Shown: piece by piece, positions 8,238 through 17,677 of the stretch | Numbering within the stretch: the first letter of the stretch is position 1 | Layout: the number at the start of each line of letters is the position of its first letter | NCBI RefSeq assembly: GCF_003751225.1 | Contig: NZ_RJKE01000001.1 | Coordinates: 7,130,001-7,194,000, forward strand | Origin: Actinocorallia herbida | GTDB lineage: Bacteria; Actinomycetota; Actinomycetes; Streptosporangiales; Streptosporangiaceae | DNA length: 64,000 bases | Direction of reading: 5' to 3' | Translations under genes and position numbers: made by a program | Notes under the pieces: generated by a model | Databases searched by the model: none | Told to the model about the DNA's origin: nothing | What the model saw: only the letters and a program-made list of their open reading frames with translations

Positions 8238-11200
8238 TCAGGGGTCGATGGCGGCGAGGGTCTCGGCGGCTCGGGCGGCGAACAGGACGGCGCCCTGGCG
8301 GCGGGCGAGCGCGACGGCCTCGTACAGGACGGGCACAGCCCCGGCCGGGTCGCCGAGAGCGGCCAGCGCCGCGCCGCGCAGGCGCAGGAGTTCGGCGCGG
8401 AAGTAGCCCTCGCCGGTGGCGTCGGCGAAGGACAGGCCCCGGTCCGCCTCCACCAGGGCCGCCGTCGGGTCGCCAAGGCGCAGCGCGGCCTCGGCCAGCT
8501 CGGCCCGCATGACGGTGCCGGTCGCCCGCATCGACAGGGCCGAGTAGGCGTGGTCGGCCCGCTCCCGCAGCAGGGCGAGGCCCGCCGCGTCCTCGGCCGT
8601 GCTCCACGCGAGCAGCGACTCGGCGAGTCGGCCGAGCTGGAGGAAACCGCCCTCCGCGCACAGGTCGACGGCGCGGGAGCACAGACGGCGCGCCCGCGCG
8701 CGGTCCAGCTCGACGAAGGCGGTCCAGCCGCCGAAGTGCACGGCCGAGGCCCGGTCGTAGGGGTCGCCCGTCGCGTTGGCGAACCGCTCGGTCTCGGCCT
8801 CGACCGCGCGGGCCTCCTCGGTCTCCCCCAGGGTGGCCAGGGCCAGCGCGAGGAACGTCCGCGCCGAAACCGCCGCGCGCGGGCGGAAGGAGCCCGGCGG
8901 CCCTGACAGGTCTCCGGCGACCGCCGCCTCCAGGCGCTCCTTCGCCAGGTGGAGGTCGCCCCGCATGACGGCGGTGCAGCCCGTCGCGTAGGCGCCCGCC
9001 ACGGGGTCGAGCACGGTGAGCCTGCGCGCGTACTCCTCCGCGCCCGCGTACTCGGCGCTGGTGTTGGCGTGCTCCCACAGCTGGGCGAGCGCCGCCGCCA
9101 CCCCGGGCGCGTCCGGCGCCACCAGCTCCAGCACTTGCCTTATCCGGGCGTTGTTCGCGCCCACCTCCGGCGCGTTGTAGCCGTCCAGGCCCGACAGCAG
9201 GGACGCCCGGCGGGCCAGCACGTCCATTTCGCGGGCCGCCTCCTGCGGGTCGAGCGCCGACCGGGCGGCGTGCACGGCGGCCTGGCGGCGCAGGAAGTCG
9301 GCGGCGTCCGCGTCGGCGAAGGCGCGCGAGGCGGCCTCGGCGGCCCTGGCGAGCCAGGTGATCCGCTCTGCGCGGTACCCCAGCGGCGCCGCCTGCTCGT
9401 AGTGGAACGCCAGCTCGGCGGGGGTGCCGCTGCCCTCGGCGAGGTGCGCGGCGGCCAGCGCCGCGTGCAGCGCGGCCCGCCGCACCACGGGCAGCCCGGC
9501 CAGCACCGCCTCGCCGAGCAGCGCGTGCGCCAGCCGCAGCGACGCGCCTCGCTCGGCGACCATGCCCGAGGCGAACGCGGGGCCGAGCGCGGTGAGCGCG
9601 CCGACCACGTCCGAACCCCAGGCGGAGGCCAGCGTCGCGGGCTCCACCGGACGGCCCGCGACCGCGAGCAGCTCGACGAGTTCGCACGTGTCCGGCGGAT
9701 GCTCCGCGAGCCGTCGGGCGATCACCGCGTGCAGCGTCGTGTCGGCGGGGGCCCTGCCGAGTTGCGCGAGATGGAACGGATTGCCGCCGGTGGCCGCGTG
9801 GAGCAGCGGCGCGCCCTCGGCGTCCCCGGTCAGCTCGGCGACCTGGACGGGCGAGAGGCCGGACAGCTCGATGGGCGCCGCGTCCAGGGGGACGGGCCTG
9901 CGCGACAGGACGAGGCAGCGCAGCCCCGTCGCGCGCGCCTTGGCCAGATAGCGCAGGAGCAGCACCGAGTCCGCGTCGGCGGCGTGCAGGTCGTCGAGCA
10001 CGATCAGGAGGCCGCGGGGCACGGCGATCCGCGCCAGGAGCCGGGTGACGCCCTCGTACATCCGGAACCGTCCGACGGACTCGTCCGGCGCGAGCAGCCC
10101 CCCTCCCGCCTCGCCGAGCCGCTCGCGCAGTTCGGCGCAGTCCGAGAGCTCGGCGCACAGCGCGGGGTCGGCGAGCGCCTCGGCGAGGGCGCCCGCGACC
10201 TGCGCCCACACCCAGAACGGCGGCGCGTCGCCCACGTCCGGGCTGCGTCCCCACACGACGGGCACCCCGCGCGAGGCGGCGTGCGCGGCGACGCGTTCGG
10301 CGAGCTCGGTCTTGCCGATCCCGCCCGGTCCGGTGACGACGCGTATGCCCTCGCCCGACTCGGCGAACTCCATGAGGGAGGCCAGCTCCCCCGCGCGTCC
10401 GACGTACGGGCGGCGCGCCTCGGGGGCGGGCCGTGCGGCGGCCGGAGGCGGGGGCGCCTCGACCGGTGTGAAGAGGCCGGGGTCCTGCTGGAGGATGCGC
10501 CCGTGCAGCGCGCGCAGCTCCGGCGACGGGTCGATGCCCAGTTCGGCGGCGAGGGTGCGGCGCAGGGTCTCGTAGGCGGTCAGCGCCTCGGCCTGGTTGC
10601 CCGTCCGGTACAGGGCGAGGATGAGCTGGCGGTGGGCCGTCTCGCGCAGCGGGTGGGCGGCGGCCAGCCTGCGCAGCCCCGACACCGCCTCACCGTGCCT
10701 GCCCAGGCCGACCTGGGCCGTCATCAGGCCCTCTTCCGCGCGCACCCGCAGCTCGGCGAGCCGGTCGGCCTCCAGCCGCAGCGGCGCGAGGTCGGGCAGC
10801 CCGGCGAGGGCGGGGCCGTGCCACAGCCCGAGCGCCGCGGCGAAGTCGGCTGCCGCCGCCGCGTGCCCGCCGCCCGCGAGCGCCGCCTCACCGGACTCCA
10901 GGAGGCCGGTGAAGGCCAGCGCGTCGGACTCCGGGGCCTCCAGCGCGTAGCCGCCCGCCCGGCTCACCAGGACCCGGTAAGGCTGCCCGGACTCGAGCTC
11001 GCGGCGGAGCACCGAGATGTAGGAGCGCAGCGTGGCGACCGCGCCGGCGGGCGGCGCGCCCGACCACAGCTCATCGGCGAGATCGCCCGCCGCGACATAG
11101 GCCGAGGGGCGGACCAGCAGGAGCGCGAGCAGCGCGCGTTGGCGCCGGCCCCCGAGGTCGACGGGGACACCGTCGCGCAGCACCTCGAGGGGGCCGAGCA

Positions 11201-11321
11201 TCCGGAAGGACAGGGACGGGGCGGGGGCGGGAGCAGGCGAAGGGGGTGTTACCGAATCGGCCATGATGATCCGCGGAGCGGAGTGCTCGGCCCCAGGGGA
11301 GGCGGAGGAGGCGCCGCGCAC
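8238..11321 (-). CDS. AfsR/SARP-type regulator: wHTH-BTAD-ATPase-TPR
   Basis: Large transcriptional activator, 1027 residues if the GTG at 11321 (GGAGGA 3 bases before it) is used; an internal ATG at 11264 would give 1008. Order: OmpR-like winged helix (residues ~38-120, RQRALLALLLVRPSAYV, LRSYISVLRREL), BTAD helical repeats (~127-275), NB-ARC/AAA module with Walker A VTGPGGIGKTEL near 329-340 and Walker B LLIVLDDLHAAD, then TPR-like repeats to the end. Such proteins control secondary metabolism, but no biosynthetic cluster is in view; its target is unknown. Confidence 0.92.
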   Translation of the reverse strand: MRGASSASPGAEHSAPRIIMADSVTPPSPAPAPAPSLSFRMLGPLEVLRDGVPVDLGGRRQRALLALLLVRPSAYVAAGDLADELWSGAPPAGAVATLRSYISVLRRELESGQPYRVLVSRAGGYALEAPESDALAFTGLLESGEAALAGGGHAAAAADFAAALGLWHGPALAGLPDLAPLRLEADRLAELRVRAEEGLMTAQVGLGRHGEAVSGLRRLAAAHPLRETAHRQLILALYRTGNQAEALTAYETLRRTLAAELGIDPSPELRALHGRILQQDPGLFTPVEAPPPPAAARPAPEARRPYVGRAGELASLMEFAESGEGIRVVTGPGGIGKTELAERVAAHAASRGVPVVWGRSPDVGDAPPFWVWAQVAGALAEALADPALCAELSDCAELRERLGEAGGGLLAPDESVGRFRMYEGVTRLLARIAVPRGLLIVLDDLHAADADSVLLLRYLAKARATGLRCLVLSRRPVPLDAAPIELSGLSPVQVAELTGDAEGAPLLHAATGGNPFHLAQLGRAPADTTLHAVIARRLAEHPPDTCELVELLAVAGRPVEPATLASAWGSDVVGALTALGPAFASGMVAERGASLRLAHALLGEAVLAGLPVVRRAALHAALAAAHLAEGSGTPAELAFHYEQAAPLGYRAERITWLARAAEAASRAFADADAADFLRRQAAVHAARSALDPQEAAREMDVLARRASLLSGLDGYNAPEVGANNARIRQVLELVAPDAPGVAAALAQLWEHANTSAEYAGAEEYARRLTVLDPVAGAYATGCTAVMRGDLHLAKERLEAAVAGDLSGPPGSFRPRAAVSARTFLALALATLGETEEARAVEAETERFANATGDPYDRASAVHFGGWTAFVELDRARARRLCSRAVDLCAEGGFLQLGRLAESLLAWSTAEDAAGLALLRERADHAYSALSMRATGTVMRAELAEAALRLGDPTAALVEADRGLSFADATGEGYFRAELLRLRGAALAALGDPAGAVPVLYEAVALARRQGAVLFAARAAETLAAIDP

Positions 11322-11414
11322 GTCTCCTCCGTCTCCCGCCGGAGCCGAGTCCCCCGGCCACCACGCGGCGACTCCTCAAGGTAATCAGACAGGCACGTCC
11401 TGTGCTGGGAAAAT

Positions 11415-13241
11415 CTAGAAATTAGATGTGACGGCGGAGATCACCGCGTCGATCGCCGCGGCGTCCTTCGCGTCGTAGGCCTTGGCGTCGGTCGCCTCGG
11501 CGATCTTCTTGAGGCCCTCGAGGTCGGCGCCCGAGGAGAACCCGATGGTGAACAGCCGGACGCCGCTCTCGCCGTCGATCCTGCCGAGCAGGGCGTCGAG
11601 CGAGATCGAGCCCTTGTCGTCGTTGACGCCGTCGGTGAGCAGGACGACCGAGTTGATCGCATCGGGGACCTTGGCGTCCCGGACCGTGTTGAACGCGGCG
11701 AGGGCCGTGTCGTACAGGCCCGTGTCGGACTTCGGCTGGAGTCCGGCGACGGCGGACTTCAGCTCGGCCCGGTTCTGCGAGACGGGTCCGATGGGCACGA
11801 GCTGGCGGTAGTCCTTCGCCCCGTCGATACGGGTGGCGAACTCCCATAGACCCGCCCTGTCGACGCCGATGAACTGGTCCATCGCCTTGCCGAGGGACGC
11901 CTTGGCCAGTTCCATCCGGGTCTTGCCCGTCCCCGGCACAGGCTCGACCATCGACCCCGACACGTCGACCACCCACAGCACGTTCGAGCGCTTGCGCAGC
12001 GACTCCCAGCCGCGCAGGACCTTGTCCAGGACGGCGGGTTCCGGCGGCGCCAGCATCTTGGCGGGCTGGTTGGGCAGCAGGCCGTTGTCCTGGGTGATGA
12101 GGTCGGTGACCTTGTTGTCGTAGCCGCGGAACGCGTCCTCGGCGAACCTGGCCTGGCCGTCGGGGCCGCGCAGGAACGCGAGGAAGGCATCGGCGATCGC
12201 CTTCTTGCTCGGGTCCATGGTGTTCAGCGCGACATACGGGTGGTCCGAGACGATCGTCCCCTCCTTGGGGTAGATCGCCACGAGCGGGATCTTCGGCGCG
12301 GCGTGCTTGCCCGCGGTGGCCCGGTCGCCGGTCGGGTTCCCCTCGTTGTAGTAGCGGACCGACATCTCCTCGACCGCGACGGCCGAGACGTACCCGAGCG
12401 CCTGGCCCGCGTCGTCCGCGCGCTGGAGGCCGGACAGGAACGTCAGGGTGGTGTCGCCGTAGTGGACGATCGCGCTTTCCACGTCGCGGACGAACGACTT
12501 CACCTGGGGGGTGTCGAGGTCGTCCGCGGTGAGGTCCGCGGACTTCTCGGTGGCCGCGAAGTACGCGCCGACCGTGGCGTTGAGGCCGGAGGTGGAGTAG
12601 TTCGGGTTGGTCTTGCCGAGCTTGAACTGGCCCCACTCGGGGTGCCCGTAGGAGCCCCAGCCCTGCGGGTCGCGCGAGAGCTTGAGGATGTCCGACCAGC
12701 CGATAGCGCTGTTCGGCCAGCCCAGCGCCTCGGCCATCGGCCGCGGCATGGCGATGACGAGCGGCGACACCGCGACGCCCGGGGTCTCCGGCGGCAGGAA
12801 GTCGATCTTGCCGCCGTCGGTGAGCCGCTGGCGCAGCAGGCTCACCCAGGTCGACGCCGCGGGCGTCCACACGTCGGGCTGCGGCGCCTTGTCCCCCTCA
12901 GGGTTCCATCCGCGCACGAGCGCGGCCATCGCCTCGCCCGACGACTTGGACTGCACCGCGATCTGCGCGCAGGCCCCGTTCACCTCGGTGCCCGAGTACT
13001 CCTCGGCCAGGTCCTGCATGACGCCGAACTTCTCCGGCGAGGACGACACGTTCAGCGTCACCCCGTCGGAACCGCAGGAGGTACCGCCCGAGCCCAGCAC
13101 GTAGAAGGCGACGCCGCCCGCGACCACCAGCACGGTCAGGAGGGCGACGAGCCCCAGCACCAGCGGGCCCTTGCTGCGCCGGGGAGGCGGCGGCGGGGGC
13201 GTGTAGTAAGGCGGCGGAGTGTACGGCGGGGGGCTGTACAA
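11415..13241 (-). CDS. membrane-anchored solute-binding / VWA fusion protein
   Basis: 608 residues. TTG start with GGAGGA 4 bases upstream (13246-13251 on the plus strand). A short Pro/Tyr-rich cytoplasmic tail (PPPYTPPPYY) and RRSKG lead into one membrane helix (LVLGLVALLTVLVVAGGVAFY), then an extracellular bacterial extracellular-solute-binding domain (~60-400; LNVSSSPEKFG, WGQFKLGKTNPNYSTSG) and a C-terminal von Willebrand A domain with MIDAS motif VDVSGSM near 425 and TDGVND near 540. Family widespread in actinobacteria with unclear ligand. Confidence 0.88.
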   Translation of the reverse strand: MYSPPPYTPPPYYTPPPPPPRRSKGPLVLGLVALLTVLVVAGGVAFYVLGSGGTSCGSDGVTLNVSSSPEKFGVMQDLAEEYSGTEVNGACAQIAVQSKSSGEAMAALVRGWNPEGDKAPQPDVWTPAASTWVSLLRQRLTDGGKIDFLPPETPGVAVSPLVIAMPRPMAEALGWPNSAIGWSDILKLSRDPQGWGSYGHPEWGQFKLGKTNPNYSTSGLNATVGAYFAATEKSADLTADDLDTPQVKSFVRDVESAIVHYGDTTLTFLSGLQRADDAGQALGYVSAVAVEEMSVRYYNEGNPTGDRATAGKHAAPKIPLVAIYPKEGTIVSDHPYVALNTMDPSKKAIADAFLAFLRGPDGQARFAEDAFRGYDNKVTDLITQDNGLLPNQPAKMLAPPEPAVLDKVLRGWESLRKRSNVLWVVDVSGSMVEPVPGTGKTRMELAKASLGKAMDQFIGVDRAGLWEFATRIDGAKDYRQLVPIGPVSQNRAELKSAVAGLQPKSDTGLYDTALAAFNTVRDAKVPDAINSVVLLTDGVNDDKGSISLDALLGRIDGESGVRLFTIGFSSGADLEGLKKIAEATDAKAYDAKDAAAIDAVISAVTSNF

Positions 13242-13325
13242 GAAGTCCTCCAGACCAAGGGCGGGACTGGGTCCGGCCGTTCAGGGGGTTTTGGGGTCTG
13301 ACGCCAAAGTTATACAGCCGGTTCG

Positions 13326-14153
13326 TCAGACACCCGACGTGAACGTCATGACGGCTGCTGTCTCCCCGGCCTCATTCGTCACCTTCGCCCCGTCATCGGT
13401 GCGTTCGACCGTCGCGTTCGTTCCCGCGAAGACCGGTCGGCGCAGCGTGAACGACAGCGCCTCCGGGCTCGCCTGCGCGGTCCGTCCCAGCTCGGCCATG
13501 AGGACCGCCAGCAGCGGCCCGTGCACGACGAGACCCCTATGGCCCTCCACCTCCGTCGCGTACGCGAAGTCGTAGTGGATGCGGTGGGCGTTGTAAGTGA
13601 GGGCGCTGAAGCGGAACAGCAGAGCGGGATCCGCGGACAGCGCGAAAGCACGCTCGTCGGTACGGCGCAGTCCCTTCCCGTCCGGGCGGATCGGCGGCTC
13701 CGCGCTCGCCGGGGCGTCGCCGGAGCGGTAGACGATGTCCTGTTCCTCGACCGCCAGCAGTTCGCCTCCGCGCAGCAGCCGGTGCCGGACCGTGGTGAAC
13801 AGCAGCCTGCCGCTGCGGCCCTCCTTCTCCGCGACGGAGGTCAGCGCCGAGTGCTTCACCACCTCGTCGCCGATCCGGATCGGGGCGTGCGCGGTGAAGC
13901 GGGCGCCGGCGAACATCCGGCGGCGGTCGGGCAGCGGCGGCAGGAAGTGCCCGTCGCGCGGGTGGCCGTCCGGGCCGAGCGCGGCCTGCGGATACCGGTC
14001 GAGGTGGAACAGCCAGTGCCACAGCGGCGGCAGCGCCTCGGCCGGCGGGTCGATGTCGAGCAGCCCGGCGAGCGCGCGCACCGGCCCTTCGGCGATGACG
14101 TCGACGGTCTCGACGGGTCCGGGCGCCCAGCTCATGCCCTGCTCTCCCGTCAT
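13326..14153 (-). CDS. MaoC-like / FAS1-type dehydratase-domain protein (acyl-CoA hydratase)
   Basis: 275 residues from MTGEQGMSW; start overlaps the upstream CoA-transferase stop (ATGA). Sequence resembles mesaconyl-C4-CoA hydratase/HTD2 double hot-dog proteins: the N-terminal half has LPPLWHWLFHLD, and the C-terminal half has the hydratase-like active-site stretch YNAHRIHYDFAYA followed by GLVVHGPLLA. It probably hydrates a 2-enoyl-type CoA ester made by the neighbouring CoA enzymes. Exact substrate unknown. Confidence 0.85.
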   Translation of the reverse strand: MTGEQGMSWAPGPVETVDVIAEGPVRALAGLLDIDPPAEALPPLWHWLFHLDRYPQAALGPDGHPRDGHFLPPLPDRRRMFAGARFTAHAPIRIGDEVVKHSALTSVAEKEGRSGRLLFTTVRHRLLRGGELLAVEEQDIVYRSGDAPASAEPPIRPDGKGLRRTDERAFALSADPALLFRFSALTYNAHRIHYDFAYATEVEGHRGLVVHGPLLAVLMAELGRTAQASPEALSFTLRRPVFAGTNATVERTDDGAKVTNEAGETAAVMTFTSGV

Positions 14154-15292
14154 CCGACGATTCCCTTCGCACGAAGCCCGGCGACGTCGCCGGGGGTCAG
14201 GCCCAGAGTGCCGAACACGTCCACGGCGTCCGCGCCGAGCACGGGGGCGGGCCGCGGCTCGCGCGGCGCGCCGTCCCGGATGGGGGTGCGCGGCGCGCGC
14301 AGGCGGCCGATCCCCGGCTGGTCGATCTCCGCGAGCAGCGCGTGGTCGCGGGCCACCAGATCGCGGAACGTGCCGTACTTCGACCACAGGACCGACGTGC
14401 GGGCCAGCGTCTCGGCGGCCTCGGCGGCGGTGCGGCCCGCGAACCACGGTTCGAGGAGCGCGGCGAGGCTCTCCCGGTGGCGGTATCTGTCGCCGTCGTC
14501 TGAGAAGTCGGCGCCTACCAGCTTCTCCAACTCGGCGATCTTCTCCGTCGCGCCGGTGGCCCTGCCGAGGTCGTCGAGGTGCCTGCGGGACAGCGTGACG
14601 ATCATGAACCTGCCGTCCCGGACGGCGAAGTCGCGGGCGAACCCGCCGAACAGGTGGTTGCCGATGCGCGGCCGGTCGACCCCGTTCAGCTCGGCCTCGC
14701 CGAGGAACCCGAGGTTCCCGGCCGTCGCCAGCGCCACGTCCGACAGGGCGATCTTCACCGACCTGCCTTCGCCGGTGCGCAGGCGGTGGTGGTCGGCGGC
14801 GAGGATCGCCACCGCCGCGTACAGCCCGCACGCGACGTCCCAGGCGGGCAGCACGTGGTTCACCGGGGCGTCGCCGAGCCCCGTGATCAGCGGGAAGCCC
14901 GTCTCGGCGTTGACCGTGTAGTCCACCGCGGGACGCCCGTCGGGATACCCCTGCACCAGCACGTGGATCAGGCCGGGACGCGCCGCGGCGAGATCCTCGT
15001 AAGCCGGCTTGGGGGTGTTGGCCAGGACGACCCCGGCCTGCGCGGCGAGACGCAGGACGAGGTCGCGGCCTTCGGGGGTGCGCTGGTCGACCATGACCGA
15101 CCGCTTGCCCTTGTTGAGCGATGTCCAGTAGATGGACGCGCCCTCCTCGGTGACCGGCCACCGCGTGGTGTCGGTCGCGCCTCCGATCGGATCGACCCGC
15201 ACCACGTCGGCGCCGAGCTGGGCGAGGGTCATCCCGCCCAGCGGCGCAGCCACGAAACTCGAGATCTCCAGGACCCGCAGACCGCTCAGCAT
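14150..15292 (-). CDS. CaiB/BaiF-family (class III) CoA transferase
   Basis: 380 residues from MLSGLRVLEISSF, the canonical family N-terminus; a start at 15310 is also possible. Class III transferases move CoA between carboxylic acids through an aspartyl-CoA thioester; the likely nucleophile region is LPAWDVACGLYAAVA. Other family blocks: LAQLGADVVRVDP, NKGKRSVMVD, DPIGG. Lies 38 bases after the racemase-like gene and overlaps the hydratase gene, giving a three-gene operon. Donor and acceptor unknown. Confidence 0.9.
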   Translation of the reverse strand: MLSGLRVLEISSFVAAPLGGMTLAQLGADVVRVDPIGGATDTTRWPVTEEGASIYWTSLNKGKRSVMVDQRTPEGRDLVLRLAAQAGVVLANTPKPAYEDLAAARPGLIHVLVQGYPDGRPAVDYTVNAETGFPLITGLGDAPVNHVLPAWDVACGLYAAVAILAADHHRLRTGEGRSVKIALSDVALATAGNLGFLGEAELNGVDRPRIGNHLFGGFARDFAVRDGRFMIVTLSRRHLDDLGRATGATEKIAELEKLVGADFSDDGDRYRHRESLAALLEPWFAGRTAAEAAETLARTSVLWSKYGTFRDLVARDHALLAEIDQPGIGRLRAPRTPIRDGAPREPRPAPVLGADAVDVFGTLGLTPGDVAGLRAKGIVG

Positions 15293-15329
15293 GCCCTGAG
15301 CCTGCCACATGTCTTCGGGCCGCGCCGGA

Positions 15330-16472
15330 TCAGCGCTGGACGACGGCACCGGTGGCGAGGAGGTCGTCGACGTCCTTGAAACCGAGGTCGGTCAGCACCT
15401 CGCGGGTGTGCGCGCCGGCGACCGACGGCGGGCCCGTGATCGTGCCCTGCGTGCGCGAGAAGCGCGGCGCGGGCGCGGGCTGCGGGACGCCCTCGACGCC
15501 CGGCACGAACACCTCGCGCGCGGTGTTCCACGGATGCTCGGCGGCCTCGGTCAGGTTGAGCACCGGCTCCACGCAGGCGTCGGACGGCACGAAGATCTCG
15601 GCCCACTCGTCGCGGGTCTTCTCCTTGAACTTCGCCCCGAACAGCTCCTTCTGCCCGGCCCAGTTCGCCATGTCGTACTGCGGGGCCTCCTCGGGGGCGA
15701 CCCCCAGGCGCTTCAGGAACTCGGCGTAGAACTGCGGCTCGATCGCGCCGACGGCCATGTGCCCGCCATCGGCGGTCTCGTACACGTCGTAGAAGGGGGC
15801 GCCGGTGTCGAGCATGTTGGTGCCGCGGTTCTCACTCCACAGGCCGGAGGCCTTGAAGGCGTGGATGAACGTGGTGAGGTGCGCGGTGCCGTCCACGATC
15901 GCGGCGTCGACGACCTGGCCGCGGCCGCTGACCTTGGACTCCAGCAGCGCGGCGAGCACGCCCACCACGAGGTACATGCTGCCGCCCGCGAAGTCGCCGA
16001 GCAGGTTCAGCGGCACCTGCGGCGGGCCGCCCGCCCGGCCGATCGCGTGCAGGGCGCCGGTGATCGCGATGTAGCCGATGTCGTGCCCGGCGGTGTGGCT
16101 GAGCGGGCCCTCCTGGCCCCAGCCCGTCATCCGGCCGTAGACGAGCCTGCCGTTGCGCGCCAGGCAGTCGTCCGGGCCGAGGCCGAGGCGCTCGGTGACG
16201 CCGGGCCGGAAGCCCTCGAGGAGCACGTCGGACCGCTCGATGAGCCGGAGGACGACCTCGCGCCCCGCCTCGCTCTTGAGGTCCACCGCGACCGAGCGCT
16301 TGGAGCGGTTGGTCATGTCCTTCTCGGCGACGGGGCCACCGCCGCCGCCCTTTCCCGCCCGGTCGATCCGGATCACCTCGGCGCCGAGGTCGGCGAGCAG
16401 CATCGCCGCGAACGGGCCGGGACCGATGCCCGCCAGCTCGATCACACGCACTCCGGAAAGCGGACCAGCCAT
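15330..16472 (-). CDS. alpha-methylacyl-CoA racemase-like CaiB family protein
   Basis: 380 residues; ATG at 16472 chosen because GAGGGG sits 8 bases upstream (the GTG at 16481 has no room). Compared with mycobacterial MCR the catalytic set is retained: His in AGHDIGY, Asp in LLGDFAGG, Glu in VYETADGG. It should interconvert (2R)/(2S)-methyl branched acyl-CoAs, as needed for beta-oxidation of branched or sterol side chains. First gene of the acyl-CoA operon. Confidence 0.9.
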   Translation of the reverse strand: MAGPLSGVRVIELAGIGPGPFAAMLLADLGAEVIRIDRAGKGGGGGPVAEKDMTNRSKRSVAVDLKSEAGREVVLRLIERSDVLLEGFRPGVTERLGLGPDDCLARNGRLVYGRMTGWGQEGPLSHTAGHDIGYIAITGALHAIGRAGGPPQVPLNLLGDFAGGSMYLVVGVLAALLESKVSGRGQVVDAAIVDGTAHLTTFIHAFKASGLWSENRGTNMLDTGAPFYDVYETADGGHMAVGAIEPQFYAEFLKRLGVAPEEAPQYDMANWAGQKELFGAKFKEKTRDEWAEIFVPSDACVEPVLNLTEAAEHPWNTAREVFVPGVEGVPQPAPAPRFSRTQGTITGPPSVAGAHTREVLTDLGFKDVDDLLATGAVVQR

Positions 16473-16548
16473 AAGGAACACCCCTCACTCAAGGACTCGC
16501 CCACCAGTGTGCCACGAATGTAAGTGAGCGCTTTTGACCGGGTGGGGG

Positions 16549-17499
16549 TCAGTCCAGGGAAACCGCCCGCTGCGGCGCGTGCTTCGCCCGTTCGCCCTTC
16601 ACGTAAGACAGGCCCGCCCTTTGGCGCGCCCCTTCGAGGGCCACCCCCCGGCCCGCGGCGAGGTAGTACCAGTGCCGGTTCGGAGCCCGCCACCACAGGC
16701 CCGTACGGCCGTCCGTGCAGTCCCTCGCCTTGTGCGACCGGCCTTCGACGGCGAGCAGGCCCTCATGGTGGATGGTGCCCTGGGGGTCGGTGACGACATG
16801 GCAGATCAGCTTGCCCCTTCCGCCCCGTCCGGGGAGGGTGCCCTCCCAGAGGAGCCTTTCCTCGGGGGTCGGGGTGGCCGCTTGGACAGGGGTCTTCACC
16901 GTGCTCGCGGTGCCCGTGGGGGCGGAGGCGTGGTGGGCGCCCGCTTGCGCGTTGAGAAAACCTCCCTCCTCGACGGCCAAGGCTCCCCCGGCCGCGCAGG
17001 TCACCAGTAGGGCGACGGCAAGTGGGGCTTTGGAGCGGCGGGAGTTCCTGGCGCCTACCGGGCCGGGCGTCACGACGTTCAGCTCGGGCATCTCGGCGAC
17101 GCGCTCCAGCAGGTCGTGGGCGTTCGGGACGGCGAGGTCGACCAGCACGTCGCGGGCCGCGTACCGGCGCATCCCGACCACCCGGCACAGCACGTAGGCG
17201 ACGCGCTCCTCCGGGCGCAGCGCCGCCAGCGCCGGATTGTCCGGCATCTGCGCGGGCAGCCCGCGCAGCCACGGCACGAGCCGCCAGCGCAGCCGCCGCG
17301 GCGGCCGCATCGACTGGCGCAGCACCGCCCGCCGGGCCTCGGCGTAGGCGCTGCCCCCGATCGGGCGGCGCGGTAGGGCCCGCTCGACGATCCTGCGCGC
17401 GAGGGCGAGGCGCACCTCGTTGGCCCGCCCGCCCGGCAGCACCAGGTAGGACAGCCTGACCAGCTCGCGGTACCGCCTGTCGGCGCCGAAGTCCGGCAT
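16549..17499 (-). CDS. membrane protein with sigma-region-4-like N-terminal domain
   Basis: 316 residues. Residues ~1-135 are helical and basic and include LRPEERVAYVLCRVVGM, which reads like the start of sigma region 4 (helix-turn-helix of ECF factors), followed by DVLVDLAVPNAHDLLERV. A single membrane helix follows (APLAVALLVTCAAGGALAV, ~160-178), then a Thr/Ala linker and an outside domain with WEGTLPGRGGRGKLICHVV. Architecture suggests a transmembrane sensor derived from a sigma-like protein; no function can be assigned. Confidence 0.7.
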   Translation of the reverse strand: MPDFGADRRYRELVRLSYLVLPGGRANEVRLALARRIVERALPRRPIGGSAYAEARRAVLRQSMRPPRRLRWRLVPWLRGLPAQMPDNPALAALRPEERVAYVLCRVVGMRRYAARDVLVDLAVPNAHDLLERVAEMPELNVVTPGPVGARNSRRSKAPLAVALLVTCAAGGALAVEEGGFLNAQAGAHHASAPTGTASTVKTPVQAATPTPEERLLWEGTLPGRGGRGKLICHVVTDPQGTIHHEGLLAVEGRSHKARDCTDGRTGLWWRAPNRHWYYLAAGRGVALEGARQRAGLSYVKGERAKHAPQRAVSLD

Positions 17500-17677
17500 G
17501 GGTGGAAAACCTCTCTGTCCCGGGGACTGGAAACGGTCAGAGGCTAGGAACGGGGCCGAGCCGACACGGGGAGGTTGGCGCTTCGTTTACCGCAGCGCGG
17601 ACGATAGCTGGCTCCGCCAGGGACGATGTCCGCTGTTAACACGACAATGAGTGGTGAAGAGGTTTTACGATTGCCGC

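Noticed and set aside
7543-10254. 903-codon minus-strand frame across the SARP gene
   Set aside because: Arg-rich frame-shifted shadow of the SARP and NIPSNAP-like genes.
8238-11321. Biosynthetic cluster controlled by the SARP-like regulator
   Set aside because: No polyketide, peptide, terpene or RiPP synthase in the window; the P450 system has its own LysR regulator.
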